From assembly GCA_964019165.1 (NCBI GenBank), contig OZ025278.1:4407120-4471119 (forward strand): 64,000 bases of DNA. The letters run 5' to 3'. The notes under the pieces are model-generated. The model saw only the letters and a list, made by a program, of their open reading frames with translations, was not told where the DNA came from and did not search any database. Shown in pieces: positions 1 to 11,239 of the stretch. Source of the DNA: Mastigias papua (Eukaryota; Cnidaria; Scyphozoa; Rhizostomeae; Mastigiidae). The position numbers and the translations under genes were made by a program. Position 1 is the first letter of the stretch, and every line of letters starts with the position of its first letter.

Positions 1-1
1 G

Positions 2-1366
2 GGCTGGCCGTTAGGAAAGATACAGATAGGAACCCAAATTGCGGATAATGCAGCTTATACAGTTGATAATTTCAAAAAGATCTATGATTCACTGACAGTT
101 TCTAACGGATGTCTTTTCTATGGTGCACGTGTTTGTATTCCAGTGAGCTTGCAACTACAGGTGCTAGATATACTACATATCGGATATTTTGGAATCCAAC
201 GTATGAAGCAGTTAGCGAGAACAGCCGTCTACTGGCCAGGAATCGACTCTTGCATTAATGAGCTCAGTCATGCATGTCAAACATGTGAAGAGCATCAAAA
301 CAAGCCTCCAAAACAACCGGTTCATCCATGGATGTTCCCAGAAAAACCATGGAGTCGTGTACATTTAGATCATGCCATTAACTTTCTCGGTTCAAATTGG
401 TTAGTGCTCACTGGTGCCTATTCAAGTTATCCTTGCATTCATCTTACTACTTCAACATCTACAAAGGCTACAATTGATTTGTTGGAGCAAGATTTTGCAC
501 ATTTTGGTTTTCCACATTCTCTTCTCGCTGACAATGCGAAAACTTTCACTTCAACTGAATTTCAAGACTGGTGCACATCTAGAGGAATCGTGCATCTAAC
601 AGGAGCTCCTTATCACCCCGCTACAAATGGGGCAGCTGAACGGTTAATTCAAACATTTAAAAAATCAATGGTAAAGTCTAATTTATCTCCAAAGTCTGCT
701 CTTAACCAGTTTCTGATACAGTACCGGAGAACTCTATTAACAGGTGGCTATTCCCCGAGCGAGCTTTTGAATGGCCGGTAAATAAGGATAACAGTTAACA
801 TCTTGATTCTATCTCCTGCGCATCAAACCCAACAACGTTTGAATAAGCAAGCAGTCAAAGCTATACAGAGGCTAGCAAGATCATGTCAACAGTACAAAGT
901 CGGTATGTCCTGTTATGCTCTCTACTGTGGGCCAAAACGAGACAAAGACGCAAGTTGGGTACCAGCCATTGTCATCAAAGTCTACGGACTAAGATGTGTA
1001 GCCGTCCGAGTTTATCCCAAAGGCCCAATATGGCGAAGACATGTCGATCAGCTTCGTCCAAGATACGGTTCTGTAGAAGATAATGAGCCCAGTGATACAG
1101 CATCTGGTACTAGACAATCTTATAGTACAGTTTTTGAGGAATTACAAGACTCAGAAACGAATGAAAAGGGAACGGGTGCTCAGCAACAATGTGTGACAAA
1201 TGATCAGGGACAATCATCAAGAATGAAAAGACCAAATCCTCGAATGCCAACCGGAGATGAGTACGGACCAGATAGACCTCGAAGATCGGAACGCTTGAAA
1301 AATCAAAAACGCCAAATGTACTATCTTAAAGGGATACATTTAGGCTACTGGGGAGGTGTTATGTAG
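2..1366 (+). pseudogene. Ty3/Gypsy pol fragment: integrase and C-terminal tail, one in-frame stop
   Basis: The frame is open from the window edge, so this is the C-terminal part of a polyprotein. It reads a zinc-binding module (HIGYFG...C-x2-C, with Tyr where the second His is expected), then an RVE integrase core with the acidic triad at HLDHA, LLADNAK and NGAAERL. A basic tail with PRRSERL follows and ends in GYWGGVM, as is usual for Gypsy integrases. A TAA at 779-781 interrupts the frame; the 803-1366 stretch is in the same frame, so this is a point nonsense change and not a frameshift. The protein would join cDNA to chromosomal DNA in the nucleus. Gag, protease and RT lie outside the window. 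A polypurine-like tract CTGGGGAGG sits just before the putative LTR. Confidence 0.85.
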
Positions 1367-1669
1367 TCAAGCATGTTACGCCTAAATAATTATCTTTGTT
1401 CTATACGCCTTTTCACAACACCTAGAACAATGGACATTTAAGTTAAAAAAGCATAGAGGCGTTTGTTTGTGAGAATGTGTTTTTCAAGATTGAGTTTTGC
1501 GATAGATAATCCTAGAGTGTATCTCTCGTTTATTTAATTCTCGGATCTTTGTGAGGCGAAAACACAACAACACTAATGAGCATGCGTATCATAAAATACC
1601 AGAATTATCTATATGAACTATAGTGATTTAACTTTGTGTTTCACGTTTATTAATTTACCTATGACAACA
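1357..1669 (+). repeat. Putative 3' LTR of the Gypsy element
   Basis: It starts TGTTATG directly after the purine tract that ends at 1356 and ends ...GACAACA, giving TGTT/AACA inverted ends. The pol stop codon lies inside its first bases. The partner LTR is outside the window, so the right boundary is inferred only from the terminal match. Confidence 0.45.
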
Positions 1670-1744
1670 TTATTTTCTATGCAAGTGGTGGTTTCTTTTA
1701 TGGGATTACTTTCTGCCGCTACGCATATTGATTCTTAACAAACA

Positions 1745-1877
1745 GGCATTTTTCGGAATTCGTATTTACCCCCTAAATCTAGTTTGATCATTTAACGCCT
1801 TATTCATTTTGGTCAAGATGCAAGTGTTAAGTGATACAACTAGGTCTAGGGGGTAAATACAAACGCCGAATGATGCC
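1745..1877. repeat. Small inverted-repeat element (MITE-like)
   Basis: Two imperfect arms of about 40 bp (starting GGCATTTTTCGG and ending CCGAATGATGCC) share a perfect GTATTTACCCCCTA core in opposite orientation around a spacer of about 55 bp. No coding capacity. Superfamily not recognised. Confidence 0.45.
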
Positions 1878-2040
1878 TGCAGTAATTTTTCACACGTGTA
1901 CTATGCTCTACTATGAAAAAGTTCACATCTTCTAAATGCTGCAGTATTCCGTAAATATTATTGCAGATTCTTACTTGGGAAGGGGAGACCCATCGATTGA
2001 TATATAATTTATCAACATTTGGTGGGGTCCGTTCTCTTAA

Positions 2041-2465
2041 AGCCGGATCTCCACTAGGCGAAATCCTTCGCGCTATCGAAAGTTTTCGCGACGACACATG
2101 CGCAGTAGAACCTATCTCTTTCGTCGAAGCGAAATTCTTCGCTGACGAAAAGTTGACGAAGTGTCTACTTTTCGTTGCAACGAAAGGCGGCAACCAATCA
2201 AAGTATTAGTCTTGTACAACAAACAAACATGGCCGAATCACAGCTTGGAGAAGTCGACAAGGACCTCTTTCTAGAGGCTGTCAGACAATATCGCTGTTTG
2301 TGGGATATCAACGCAGAGTCCTACAAGTAAAGAAATGCAAAACTAAATGCATGGAGAGAGTTGGCTCACACTTTCGGTCATGATGGTGAGTAGTGTTGGT
2401 ATAGCACAATCTTCCCATATTCATTGCATTCCCTTTGAGCAGACCTGTAGGCAGTGTCAAGGTAT
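2041..2465 (+). repeat. Left terminal inverted repeat of the Harbinger element
   Basis: Pairs collinearly with 8069-8493: coordinate sums stay at 10534 along the whole arm, so there is no net indel. It contains a run of GAAA/TTTC-rich subpalindromes (around 2060-2190) and, unusually, the start codon and first exon of the MADF-type gene. Confidence 0.88.
2229..2385 (+). pseudogene. MADF-type first exon, copy inside the left TIR
   Basis: ATG at 2229 opens a MADF-like helix-turn-helix segment (LFLEAVRQYRCLWD... and after a stop NAWRELAHTFGHDG). An in-frame TAA follows ...NAESYK, and a GTGAGT donor-like site follows at 2386. The identical exon, including the stop, is in the right TIR, so the stop predates or was copied between the arms. 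If transcribed, this copy would run toward the transposase gene. It may act as a second promoter and leader. Confidence 0.6.
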
Positions 2466-2797
2466 GGTGCTTTTACCTATAGGTACAATTATGTTGAAAT
2501 AGTGTACGGGGTCAGAGTATCTTCTCCATGTATAATCAACTCACAGTAGGTGTTGTTTAACATCCGCTAGGATTATCCATTTAGCGGGCTTTTCAGATGG
2601 TCTTTCAGGGCATTTAAGACAAATATGGCGGTAGCAAATGTAAGGTATCTACTACAGTTCCGCAGAATCCTTCTCCGTCTTTACTACCTTCGTAGAATTA
2701 AAGGTAAACTGATAAAAAAAAGAGAAGAAGGTTTTAGACACGCCAGATATACTTAGAACGAAAAGAAAAGGGTGAATACCATCTATTAGTTAATGAA

Positions 2798-3914
2798 TTG
2801 AGTTTGACTGGCCACGAGTACTTTTTCAAGTACTTTAGAATGTCACCAAATACAGCAGCTGCTTTCTTGGATTGCACCATTCATTCAACGCAAACAAACA
2901 AACATGAGGGAGGCAATTTGCCCAGGAGATCGTTTAGCTATAACTCTTCGGTACTTGACAACTGGGGCTGCTCACACAACCATTGCATCTAGCTACCGAG
3001 TTAGCCCAACAACAGTTGGGCGGATAATATTTGAAACCTGTGGAGTTTTGTGGGATCAATTGTTTGAGCATGGGTACCTAAAAGCACCATCAAACATTGC
3101 AGAATGGAAAAAAATTGCCAATGACTTTGAACAGAAATGGAACTTTCCTAATGCAATTGGTGCCTTGGATGGGAAGCACATTGTTATGTTTGCACCAGCT
3201 GGTTCAGGTTCTGCTTTCTTCAATTATAAGAAATCACACAGTATTGTCTTGTTGGCTGTTTGTGGTGCTAATTATAAATTCACTCTAGTTGATATTGGAG
3301 ACAGTGGACGCCAGAGTGATGGAAGTGTGTATGCAAATAGTAACCTAGGCCATGCAATTGAAAATAATTCATTGAATTTCCCAAGAGACTCTAGAGTTAG
3401 TTCCAGGATCCTTCCATATGTGTTTTTGGCTGATGATGCTTTCGAATTAAAACGTCACCCTATGAAGCCATACCCTTTTGCTAGCCATGAAAGTGAGAAA
3501 AGAATCTTCAATTACAGAATGAGTAGAGGGCACCGCATCATTGAAAATGCATTTGGCATTGCAACAAGTAGATTTCGTGTATTTCACAAACCAATAACTG
3601 CTACTCAAGTTAAAGTAATAGCTACAACAAAGGCTGTTGTTGTTCTACACAATTTTTTAATGTCTATTAAAAACAGAACTCCTTCTTATGACTACTGTCC
3701 ACTTGAATTTACTGATAACGATTCGCCAACTAGAATGAGACTTGGTACATGGAGAAGGGAAAATGAAAATAGTCAAGGCTTTCAGCCAAGTGGTTGCTCT
3801 ATTTCTTCAAATAACTCAGAGAATGCCAAGAAGACAAGTGAAGAATTCACAGAATATTTTAACAATGAAGGGGCTGTTGAATGGCAGTGGCAAAGAGTGA
3901 ATGGAGCGTATTGA
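2798..3914 (+). pseudogene. PIF/Harbinger DDE transposase, N-terminal frameshift
   Basis: The first frame (from 2798) gives a segment FKYFRMSPNTAAAFL typical of the N-terminus of Harbinger nucleases. A frame change near 2900 leads into the long frame 2904-3914. That frame has an HTH-like region (TIASSYRVSPTTVGRII) and the DDE_Tnp_4 core: GALDGKHI (first Asp), FLADDAF (second Asp), RIIENAFGI (Glu). The enzyme would cut the TAA-flanked ends in the nucleus together with the MADF partner on the opposite strand. All catalytic residues are present, so the frameshift, or an unrecognised intron at that point, is the main lesion seen. Confidence 0.85.
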
Positions 3915-6226
3915 ACACATATTCAACACTTCTCAATATACTAAGATCCCTATATGATAATTTATGCCAAACCAATCAGATTGCTCTAAATTGTACCACG
4001 TGTGCTGATTACGCGCACACGATCTCCTCCCAGGGCATTCGTCCCATGGCCCCCAGATTTCTGTCAAGGGTAGCCATTTGGGTCTATTATTTACATACAA
4101 AGAGATCTGATTTTTATAATATTTTTTGGCCGAGTTATTTAACTTTCTTGCCATCGCCTTTCACAGCAATACTGTTACTCCTCCCTGCTGGACCGCGTGT
4201 TATCACTTTTGCGAGCGGTCCTGTAGGACGAAGTAGCTGTATGTGTTATCACGAGGAGATTTTAGTTGCTGTTCTTCCTGGTAAGCCTGCTCTACTTTCC
4301 TGAAATGGGTTTGATTTAAGATTTCCTGTATTTCCTTTGTCAATTTCATCCGTATTCTACTGTGGCGAGCCATTACTACCATATAGTTACCGTGTGACTT
4401 GGAGGAGAATTTCGTCGTTCTGCTTCCAGTTTACTGGTGTTTTCGCTTGATTTCATTTGCCAAGGAATCCTACTTTTCAAGGGTGATATCGTCATGACAA
4501 ATCGTCCCGAGCCGTTCGATTCTCTCTGCCAAATCATAGTGCTTTTGCCGGTATGTTGTGATAAACCATATAGAGGGTATTTCATGTTGTATTTTGTGGT
4601 ATATTATGGTGTATTTTACTTACTTTTTACGCTTTGTTGCCTGACATGGGATAACATTCGGGAAGCTTTCAGATTGGGTTGTTTTTGCATGATGTGAAGT
4701 TCCAGTTTTATTTTGAGGAAAATAAATTAAGGCGTGATAAAATATTGACCAGTAGCGTACTGAAATTGTTTTTTCTAACTTCCAAAGTTTTGCCGTGTTT
4801 CTCCTGTATGTGGTTGTTCGTTGTGTTATCTATTATAACTCTGAAAGGTTTGTAGCCCCCCCCCCCCCTTATAGTTTAAGCTATGAAGAGGCTGCTGTTC
4901 GTCTTTCATGTCAGGTGTTATTACAAGCAAACTACGTGACTTGCTAAGTTTCTTGAGTGTTAGCCATATAGCGTTTTGGTATCCTTCAATCTTCATTCTT
5001 GTGTAATTTGTCAGTAAACACGCGAGGGGATTCCTAAGTTCATCTCACGATCGCAGATACATTTGATCCTTTGTTTCCGAACAACTATATTATAGATTTG
5101 TGACTGCAAAGGGTTCTGGAAGTTGTTCGGCAGATTCCTACTGGACTATTTAATAATTGCTAGGATTTTTAGCGTGCTGTTCACTTTCAGCTATGCTAGG
5201 CCACTCTGACATTGCTTACAGTTGAGACCGGTCTGAGTTGAGATGTTGTTTGTAACTTCTACAAAGCTCTTTATGTTTGCAACACAGTTATTTTAGGCTA
5301 GAGCTAGGATGTTATCCAATTTAGTCTGTGGATTATTGCAGTTTGATACTCTGTCTCTGTTCTTTTTCTTGCATTAGTTGAGGAAACAATCGTGTGCATT
5401 CTCTCCAAAATCTTGAGGGGCGTTTCATATTACTCTCAGTCCCCGTAGCTGATGCCTTACTTACTTCCAGTACAGTTTGTAGCTGAATCCCAGTACTCTT
5501 TACTTACAACACTTTTATAGTTCTTTTCACTATGGATCGTAGTGTAACTTTTGAGGAGTCAAATTAGGGGTTCCTGTATCCTGAATGTTTCTTTGCTGGA
5601 AAACTGTTGCTGTAAATTCCATTAATGATTTCCATAGATCATTCTGTACATGATGATTCAGTTTAAAGGGATTACTTACTATTAGATAGCACGATCATTG
5701 CTATTGTGTAGACTTGATTTTTCCGAGCCCCTCACCATCAACTCCCCCCACCCCAAATACTGTAATTGAGAATACTGTAATTACTCGAAACCTGATTTGA
5801 AGATTAATATTCTATAGGATGTTACCTGTACATAGCAGTATTCTATTATTTTTGTGAAGTAACACTATGGAGTCCTCTGAGCTATTATAATTCGATACAA
5901 GCTAATTTAGTGGCTAAAAACAGCTAATATACAAGTTACCAAAGGATTACTGGATGCAACCATATTACAGGTTTATGGCTCAGATTTAATTGTGTACCTG
6001 TGTGGAGAAGATTTGTGATCACCCACTAGGTCATAGCCGTAGTCATTCCTGTCAGTTGATGGGCTATATTGTATATGTTATACATTGTTACAATTATACT
6101 ACGAGATTTTCCAACACTCTCTATGTTAGAAGTGAAGTATGCAGGAGACAATACTTGATGTAGCTCTTTAATGTCTCACTGTAAAGAACATTGTGAAGAA
6201 TTACGTGCTTATTTCATATACAGGAG
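3915..6226. other. Non-coding interior of the Harbinger element
   Basis: No convincing reading frame on either strand. It holds a 13-nt C run near 4856. A lone TTTAGCGGGCTTTTCAG at about 2581-2597, outside this stretch, resembles the end of the palindrome at 6227-6826. I see nothing else. Confidence 0.5.
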
Positions 6227-6826
6227 ACTAGCTTAATACTGAAAGCCCGCTAAACGCGTGCTCCCCTATCCCCAGTTCAAAAGGTTACAGATTAGCCTTG
6301 GAAAGACTAACGCTGTGCCCCCTTCAAAGCTGCATGGTCTGCATTATTGAGGAGCAAGAATCCAAAAAGCTCGCATAGGATCAAGAGAAGGTGACATCAT
6401 GGGCCTCTGTCATGTAGCACGTGACCTTCGGCCTTGCATTGTGTAAATCGAGGAAAATTACGAGAAAAAATTATGGAAAAAATCCTCGGATACCTGTGCT
6501 AGGCTACGGGGCTGTACAGAAAAAGGATGAAAGTCAAGAAGCCCCGTAGCCTAGCACAGGTATCCGAGGATTTTTTCCATAATTTTTTCTCGTAATTTTC
6601 CTCGATTTACACAATGCAAGGCCGAAGGTCACGTGCTCCATGACAAAGGCCCATGATGTCACCTTCTCTTGATCCTATGCGAGCTTTTTGGATTATTGCT
6701 CCTCAAAAATGCAGACCATGCAGCTTTGAAGGGGGCACAGCGTTAGTCTTTCCAAGGCTAATCTGTAACCTTTTGAACTGGGGATAGGGGAGCACGCGTT
6801 TAGCGGGCTTTCAGTATTAAGCTAGT
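6227..6826. repeat. 600-bp foldback element (near-perfect palindrome)
   Basis: Two arms of about 285 bp, from ACTAGCTTAATACTGAAAGC inward, are inverted copies with only scattered differences. They flank a short loop around 6515-6545 (GTACAGAAAAAGGATGAAAG). TTAA occurs just inside both ends, so the mobile unit may start at TACTGAAAGCCCGCTAAA with a TTAA duplication. No ORF. It has inserted into the Harbinger element. Confidence 0.8.
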
Positions 6827-7125
6827 TTATAGCTATTATTACAAATTGTTTATCTGACATTAGAAAATGGAAATGACATTACTTGCTTAAGTAAAATATT
6901 GTATGTGCCCCTGGTTTCAGAAAGACTAATGAAAACTAAGGTAAATATCTTAAATTTAAGTTCTACTGTTATGCTTATGACAAGCTTGTTACTTAGAAGA
7001 AAGCAAATTGCTAACTTGGCAACTGATATAAAAAATTAGGTTGAAATGTGAAAATTGATTAACATTAGGAAATATATTAATATATGCTACCACAGATGTA
7101 ATCAAATTGTGTTTCTTTTAAAAGG
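6827..7125. other. Non-coding stretch
   Basis: A+T-rich sequence between the foldback element and the 3' end of the MADF gene. It probably contains that gene's 3' UTR. Nothing else seen. Confidence 0.4.
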
Positions 7126-8305
7126 TCAATCGCATTCATCATCTATGTCAAAGAGTAATTGGCTTATTCTAATTTTTGCAAGCCGTTCCTTCTTTAGTGG
7201 GAGCCCTTTCAGTTGTGGTACTAAACTCTTACAAAATAACATATCTTCACAATCCTTCTTCTTGTTATTTTCAATGCAAGAGTAGATCGCATCATCCATT
7301 TTATTCAATTGGCTGACAAACAAGCTCTGCTCTGCATCCATCCCTGCAGCTAAGGCTTTCCTTTTCTGTGAAGTGCAGACTTTCTTGCCAGGTACAGAGG
7401 AGAAGAGCAGATCATCTTTATTATTTAGCTCACTATTAGATTTGGTCAGATTCTCATTGGGGCTCACTGAGAGTTGTTGTGATGCTGATGCACTACTGTT
7501 AGGAATTGAAGGTTGACAGGGCTCAACATTACTAGTGATAGCAGTGATGGCATTTCTTGGAGATGTTAGTCCAAACTCTGTTGTTTCCTCACTAGCATTT
7601 GGCACAATATTGCTAACTGTTGGCAAGTTAGCAGATTTCTCATGAAGAAAAGCCATTTGATGAAAATATTAACATTCTGGCAGTGACGATGCACTAGCAC
7701 AAGACTTTGTAAGAGCTTTTCTTCTGTCAAGACATTTCTTTAGTGTGTCCTTCAAATTTTTCAATATTTTTTTGGAGGTAGGGAACTGAATGAACAGGGA
7801 AAAGACACCCTTATTGATCAGGTCACAGATATACAATTATAGGCTATCACAATATATGGACAGCAAATTATTTCACTTAGGGGTTGTATTTACAACTCAG
7901 TATATTTAGTCTTCATATTTTCCTCTGACAGGCAGATGTGTGTGTGTTTATAGCTGGATTGGCTGTAAGGAAGGGTAGGGTAGCAAGGATGAGAAATGAA
8001 GTTACATACCCAATTATACCACAATCTAGAAAACATTCAGTCATAACATTGGGGAAATACAAGCCCCTATACCTTGAAACTGCCTACAGGTCTGCTCAAA
8101 GGGAATGCAATGAATATGGGAAGATTGTGCTATACCAACACTACTCACCATCATGACCGAAAGTGTGAGCCAACTCTCTCCATGCATTTAGTTTTGCATT
8201 TCTTTACTTGTAGGACTCTGCGTTGATATCCCACAAACAGCGATATTGTCTGACAGCCTCTAGAAAGAGGTCCTTGTCGACTTCTCCAAGCTGTGATTCG
8301 GCCAT
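7126..8305 (-). pseudogene. MADF/Myb-like partner gene of the Harbinger transposon, broken
   Basis: Exon 1 runs from the ATG at 8305 down to a GTGAGT donor-like site at about 8148. It encodes a MADF-type DNA-binding segment and carries the same TAA stop as the left-TIR copy. The 3' exon (about 7770-7126) begins with a basic stretch (LKKCLDRRKALTKS), has an in-frame TAA near 7669, then a Ser/Asn-rich linker. It ends with a BESS-like acidic and hydrophobic tail (KKERLAKIRISQLLFDID). In PIF/Harbinger elements the Myb/MADF protein binds transposon ends and brings the transposase to the nucleus. The exon assignment is inferred. Two stops make this copy inactive. Confidence 0.65.
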
Positions 8306-8493
8306 GTTTGTTTGTTGTACAAGACTAATACTTTGATTGGTTGCCGCCTTTCGTTGCAACGAAAAGTAGACACTTCGTCAACTTTTCGTCAGCGAAGAAT
8401 TTCGCTTCGACGAAAGAGATAGGTTCTACTGCGCATGTGTCGTCGCGAAAACTTTCGATAGCGCGAAGGATTTCGCCTAGTGGAGATCCGGCT
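8069..8493 (-). repeat. Right terminal inverted repeat of the Harbinger element
   Basis: Inverted partner of 2041-2465. It holds exon 1 of the minus-strand MADF gene and its upstream region, so the gene's promoter is part of the mobile end. Confidence 0.88.
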
Positions 8494-8496
8494 TAA

Positions 8497-8857
8497 GATC
8501 CGCCGGCCTATCTTCCAATATAACAAAATTTCTCCTACCTTTTGTCAAAGAAATCAAAATTTATGGTCCGTCAGAGCTTTTAAAAAAGCTGTTTCGATGA
8601 ATGAAAAACGACTGAAAATGCTTAACTGATTATACGAGTATAATGAAGCTTCTTTCCATATCCAAATCAAACAAAGTTGTACACACGATCAAGTGACCTT
8701 TCACTCCAAATCCCGATACCAGGATCCTTTGGAAAGCCAAGACCGCGGTTCATTGGAAAGGTTATATTACGTAAGCTGTTAAAAGGTTATACTCGAGTTT
8801 TTGCAGCATTACAATGCCACACAGAGAGATAGGCACTGCCCAACAGTAACACATACA
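8497..8857. other. Spacer between Harbinger and Tigger elements
   Basis: No coding or repeat signal recognised. Confidence 0.3.
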
Positions 8858-10190
8858 GGGGAAATCTGTCTAATTCGAACTCGTGCAATTCAAACATGTA
8901 CTAGTTTGAACAAATTTCTCATGTCCCTTGAAATTCTCCTAACAAACCCTTACAAGAACACCTCTATAATTTGAACCTCTGTAATTCCACCTTTTCCCAT
9001 TTCGACCAATCTATTCTGTCCCCTGAAGAGAGAAGACTTTCTAATTCGAACTTTGTGGTATGCAAGCGCCTTATTGCAATATTTGGTTCTGCTGCATGGC
9101 CATTGAAATCATACTATACACAATACATGTGCAAATTGAATTAGGATACTAGGCAATGATTATATCAAGAGCGACAGGAAAAGCTACAGCGAATTATAAA
9201 GGTTAGAGATGAGGTGCTTGGCGCCAAAATGTGTCTACAGTCTGTTATACCATTGTTTTAGTAAAATGGCAAGTATAGTAGCAGGCAGAGAACAAGGACA
9301 CAGCGAGAAAACATCGAAGACTAAATACGATGCCCTAATGCAACTTGAAAGAGAGATATCAAATAAAGACATTGTGAGAAACGTCAACGTTACTAAAAAT
9401 ACACTTTCTACTTGAAAGAAGAGTAGGGAAAAGATCATTGCTGCTTTGATAGTAGTGGAGGCACAGCGAGGCAAAGAATAAATAAAGGAACATATGAGGA
9501 TGTGACTATTGCATGCAAGTGGCTGCAAATACACAGGTCGGAGAATGGTCCAATAAATGGCCAAATACTGAGGGAAAAAGGGTTTGATGTCGCGAAGCAA
9601 TTAGGTATTGAAACGTTTCAATCTCCTTATGGTTATCTTCACGCATGGAAAGCTCGACACAGTCTATCATTTAGAGACGTATCTAACGAGTCAAATTTAG
9701 TGACACAAGAAATGACACGATGTTCGGAAGAAACATCGCTACCGACAATACTGCCAAGATTTCATTTGAAAGACATTTATAACGCAGATGAATTTGGCTT
9801 GTTCTACCAAGGCCTCCCTAACAAAACACTGCACAGAAAAGGAGAGAAATGTTCTGGTGGGAAGTATAGCAAAGTTAGACTCATAGGAATGACAGCTACA
9901 AGTGCTACAGGAGAAAAGCCTCCATTGGTTGTAATCGGCAAGTCGAAGAAGCTGAGATGCTTCAACGGTGAGAAAAACCTTCCATGCCGTTACAGGGCAC
10001 AAGCAAAGAGTTGGATGGATAGCTTTCTTTTCGAAGAATGCGTAAAAGAAGTCGACAAGAGATTTGCACGTAAAGACCGCAAGGTTGCTTTCATTATAGA
10101 TCATTGTCCAGCACAAACAAAAATTGAAGGACTGAAGCTGTGGAGCTGATATTTCTTCCACCAAATAAAACTTCCAGGCCTCCCATTTGG
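8858..10190 (+). mobile_element. Tigger/pogo DNA transposon relic, left end and partial body
   Basis: CAGGGGAAATCTGTCTAATT after a TA dinucleotide, followed by several TCTAATTCGAAC-type repeats to about 9055, is the usual look of Tigger terminal regions. A CENP-B-like transposase relic follows. No right terminal repeat was found, so the copy is truncated after the second catalytic motif. Confidence 0.7.
9266..10149 (+). pseudogene. Tigger (CENP-B/DDE_1) transposase, truncated
   Basis: ATG at 9266 opens a CENP-B-type N-terminal helix-turn-helix (KYDALMQLEREISNKDIVRN). It stops at 9413-9415 and shifts frame before 9502. The second frame contains the rest of the DNA-binding region (ILREKGFDVAKQLG, YLHAWKARHS) and the DDE_1 core: IYNADEFGLFY with the first Asp and FIIDHCPA with the second. 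The frame ends at 10149, and a few family-like residues continue in another frame to about 10180. The third catalytic acid is missing. Best read as a dead relic. Confidence 0.82.
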
Positions 10191-11239
10191 TCCTAAAATC
10201 CTAAAATTCCTAATATTTGTCCTTCCTTCTCAAAAATCCAAAATTACTCATAAAACTGGACAAGAAACCCTAAAGCTCTAGTTTCTCGAAACATTTTAGG
10301 TCTGGCAGCAGATATTACTGATGGTATTAAAGGAAACGTAAAAAGGTGATGATTGTGACGATAATAAAGTTCCCTTAAAACATAACACCAATCTAACAGA
10401 ATTCTTGAGCAACCAAAATGTAAGCTTAATTCTATTATGTCAGCAAAACAACTAATAAAATATTTGAGAAGTTATAACATCTGAAATGCATAGTAAACTT
10501 ACCAAAATGTTAGACTGTGAAAACTCTGCTTATTGCTTTTAAGCTTCTATACTGTTTTCTTCGTACTATACTAATCTGAGATGAAATTACATTGTAATGG
10601 CCAATTTTTAATAGGAAAAATACGGCTTTTTATCATGCAAGAAGAGCGATTGTTAGGAGAAATATTTGATAGAAACATTTAGAATTATCACAAAAACTGC
10701 ATCCTGCTGCAAGGTAAATTAATTTTGGGAGTAACCGACACGATACGGGCCATGTCTTTATAGGTCAGACTTCTAGGAAAACATGCGGATAAATCATCAC
10801 AACTTCGTTCTGACCTTCAATTGGTCAAGTACTGTATAGCTTCCATTACATGTTGAATATCAAGAGATAAGAAAGAAGACAAAGTAGAATTTCCTCAGTA
10901 TACACTCCCCTGGAAATAAAGGGAGCAGGGCTTGAGGGCACAGAAAGGGTAAATAGAGTGGAGAGGCACTCAAGTATGGCGCATTTAGAAGAAAATGTAA
11001 AGTGCCATGTTTTCCGCTTCTGCAATTTCTCTGCTTCTATAAATACAACGAAGCGTTTCAAAATCTCGGAATGTATTCCATATCTTGGACAACCTTCTAT
11101 ATCATATGATTTATCTACAACTTCGTATCAGCAGACTACAAAAGGTATTTTGAAGAATGAAGGCTGCTGGTTCTCCTTGTCTTCTTGATAAAATCTCAAT
11201 AATTCCCTTTACACGATGCCTTTATCTTCGCTCATATAT
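10191..11239. other. Non-coding stretch
   Basis: A+T-rich, no recognisable gene or repeat on either strand. Confidence 0.35.

Larger units (their letters stand above)
2041..8493 (+). mobile_element. PIF/Harbinger DNA transposon, 6.45 kb
   Basis: The ends AGCCGGATCTCC and GGAGATCCGGCT are inverted copies, flanked on both sides by TAA (2038-2040 and 8494-8496), the TWA-type target duplication typical of PIF/Harbinger. Inside are a DDE_Tnp_4-type transposase on the plus strand and a MADF-type partner gene on the minus strand, the usual two-gene layout of this superfamily. Both genes are broken, so the copy is not autonomous. A 600-bp palindrome (6227-6826) has inserted between them. Confidence 0.9.

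Noticed and set aside
3881..4303. 140-codon frame overlapping the Harbinger transposase end
   Set aside because: Out of frame with the transposase and without recognisable features.
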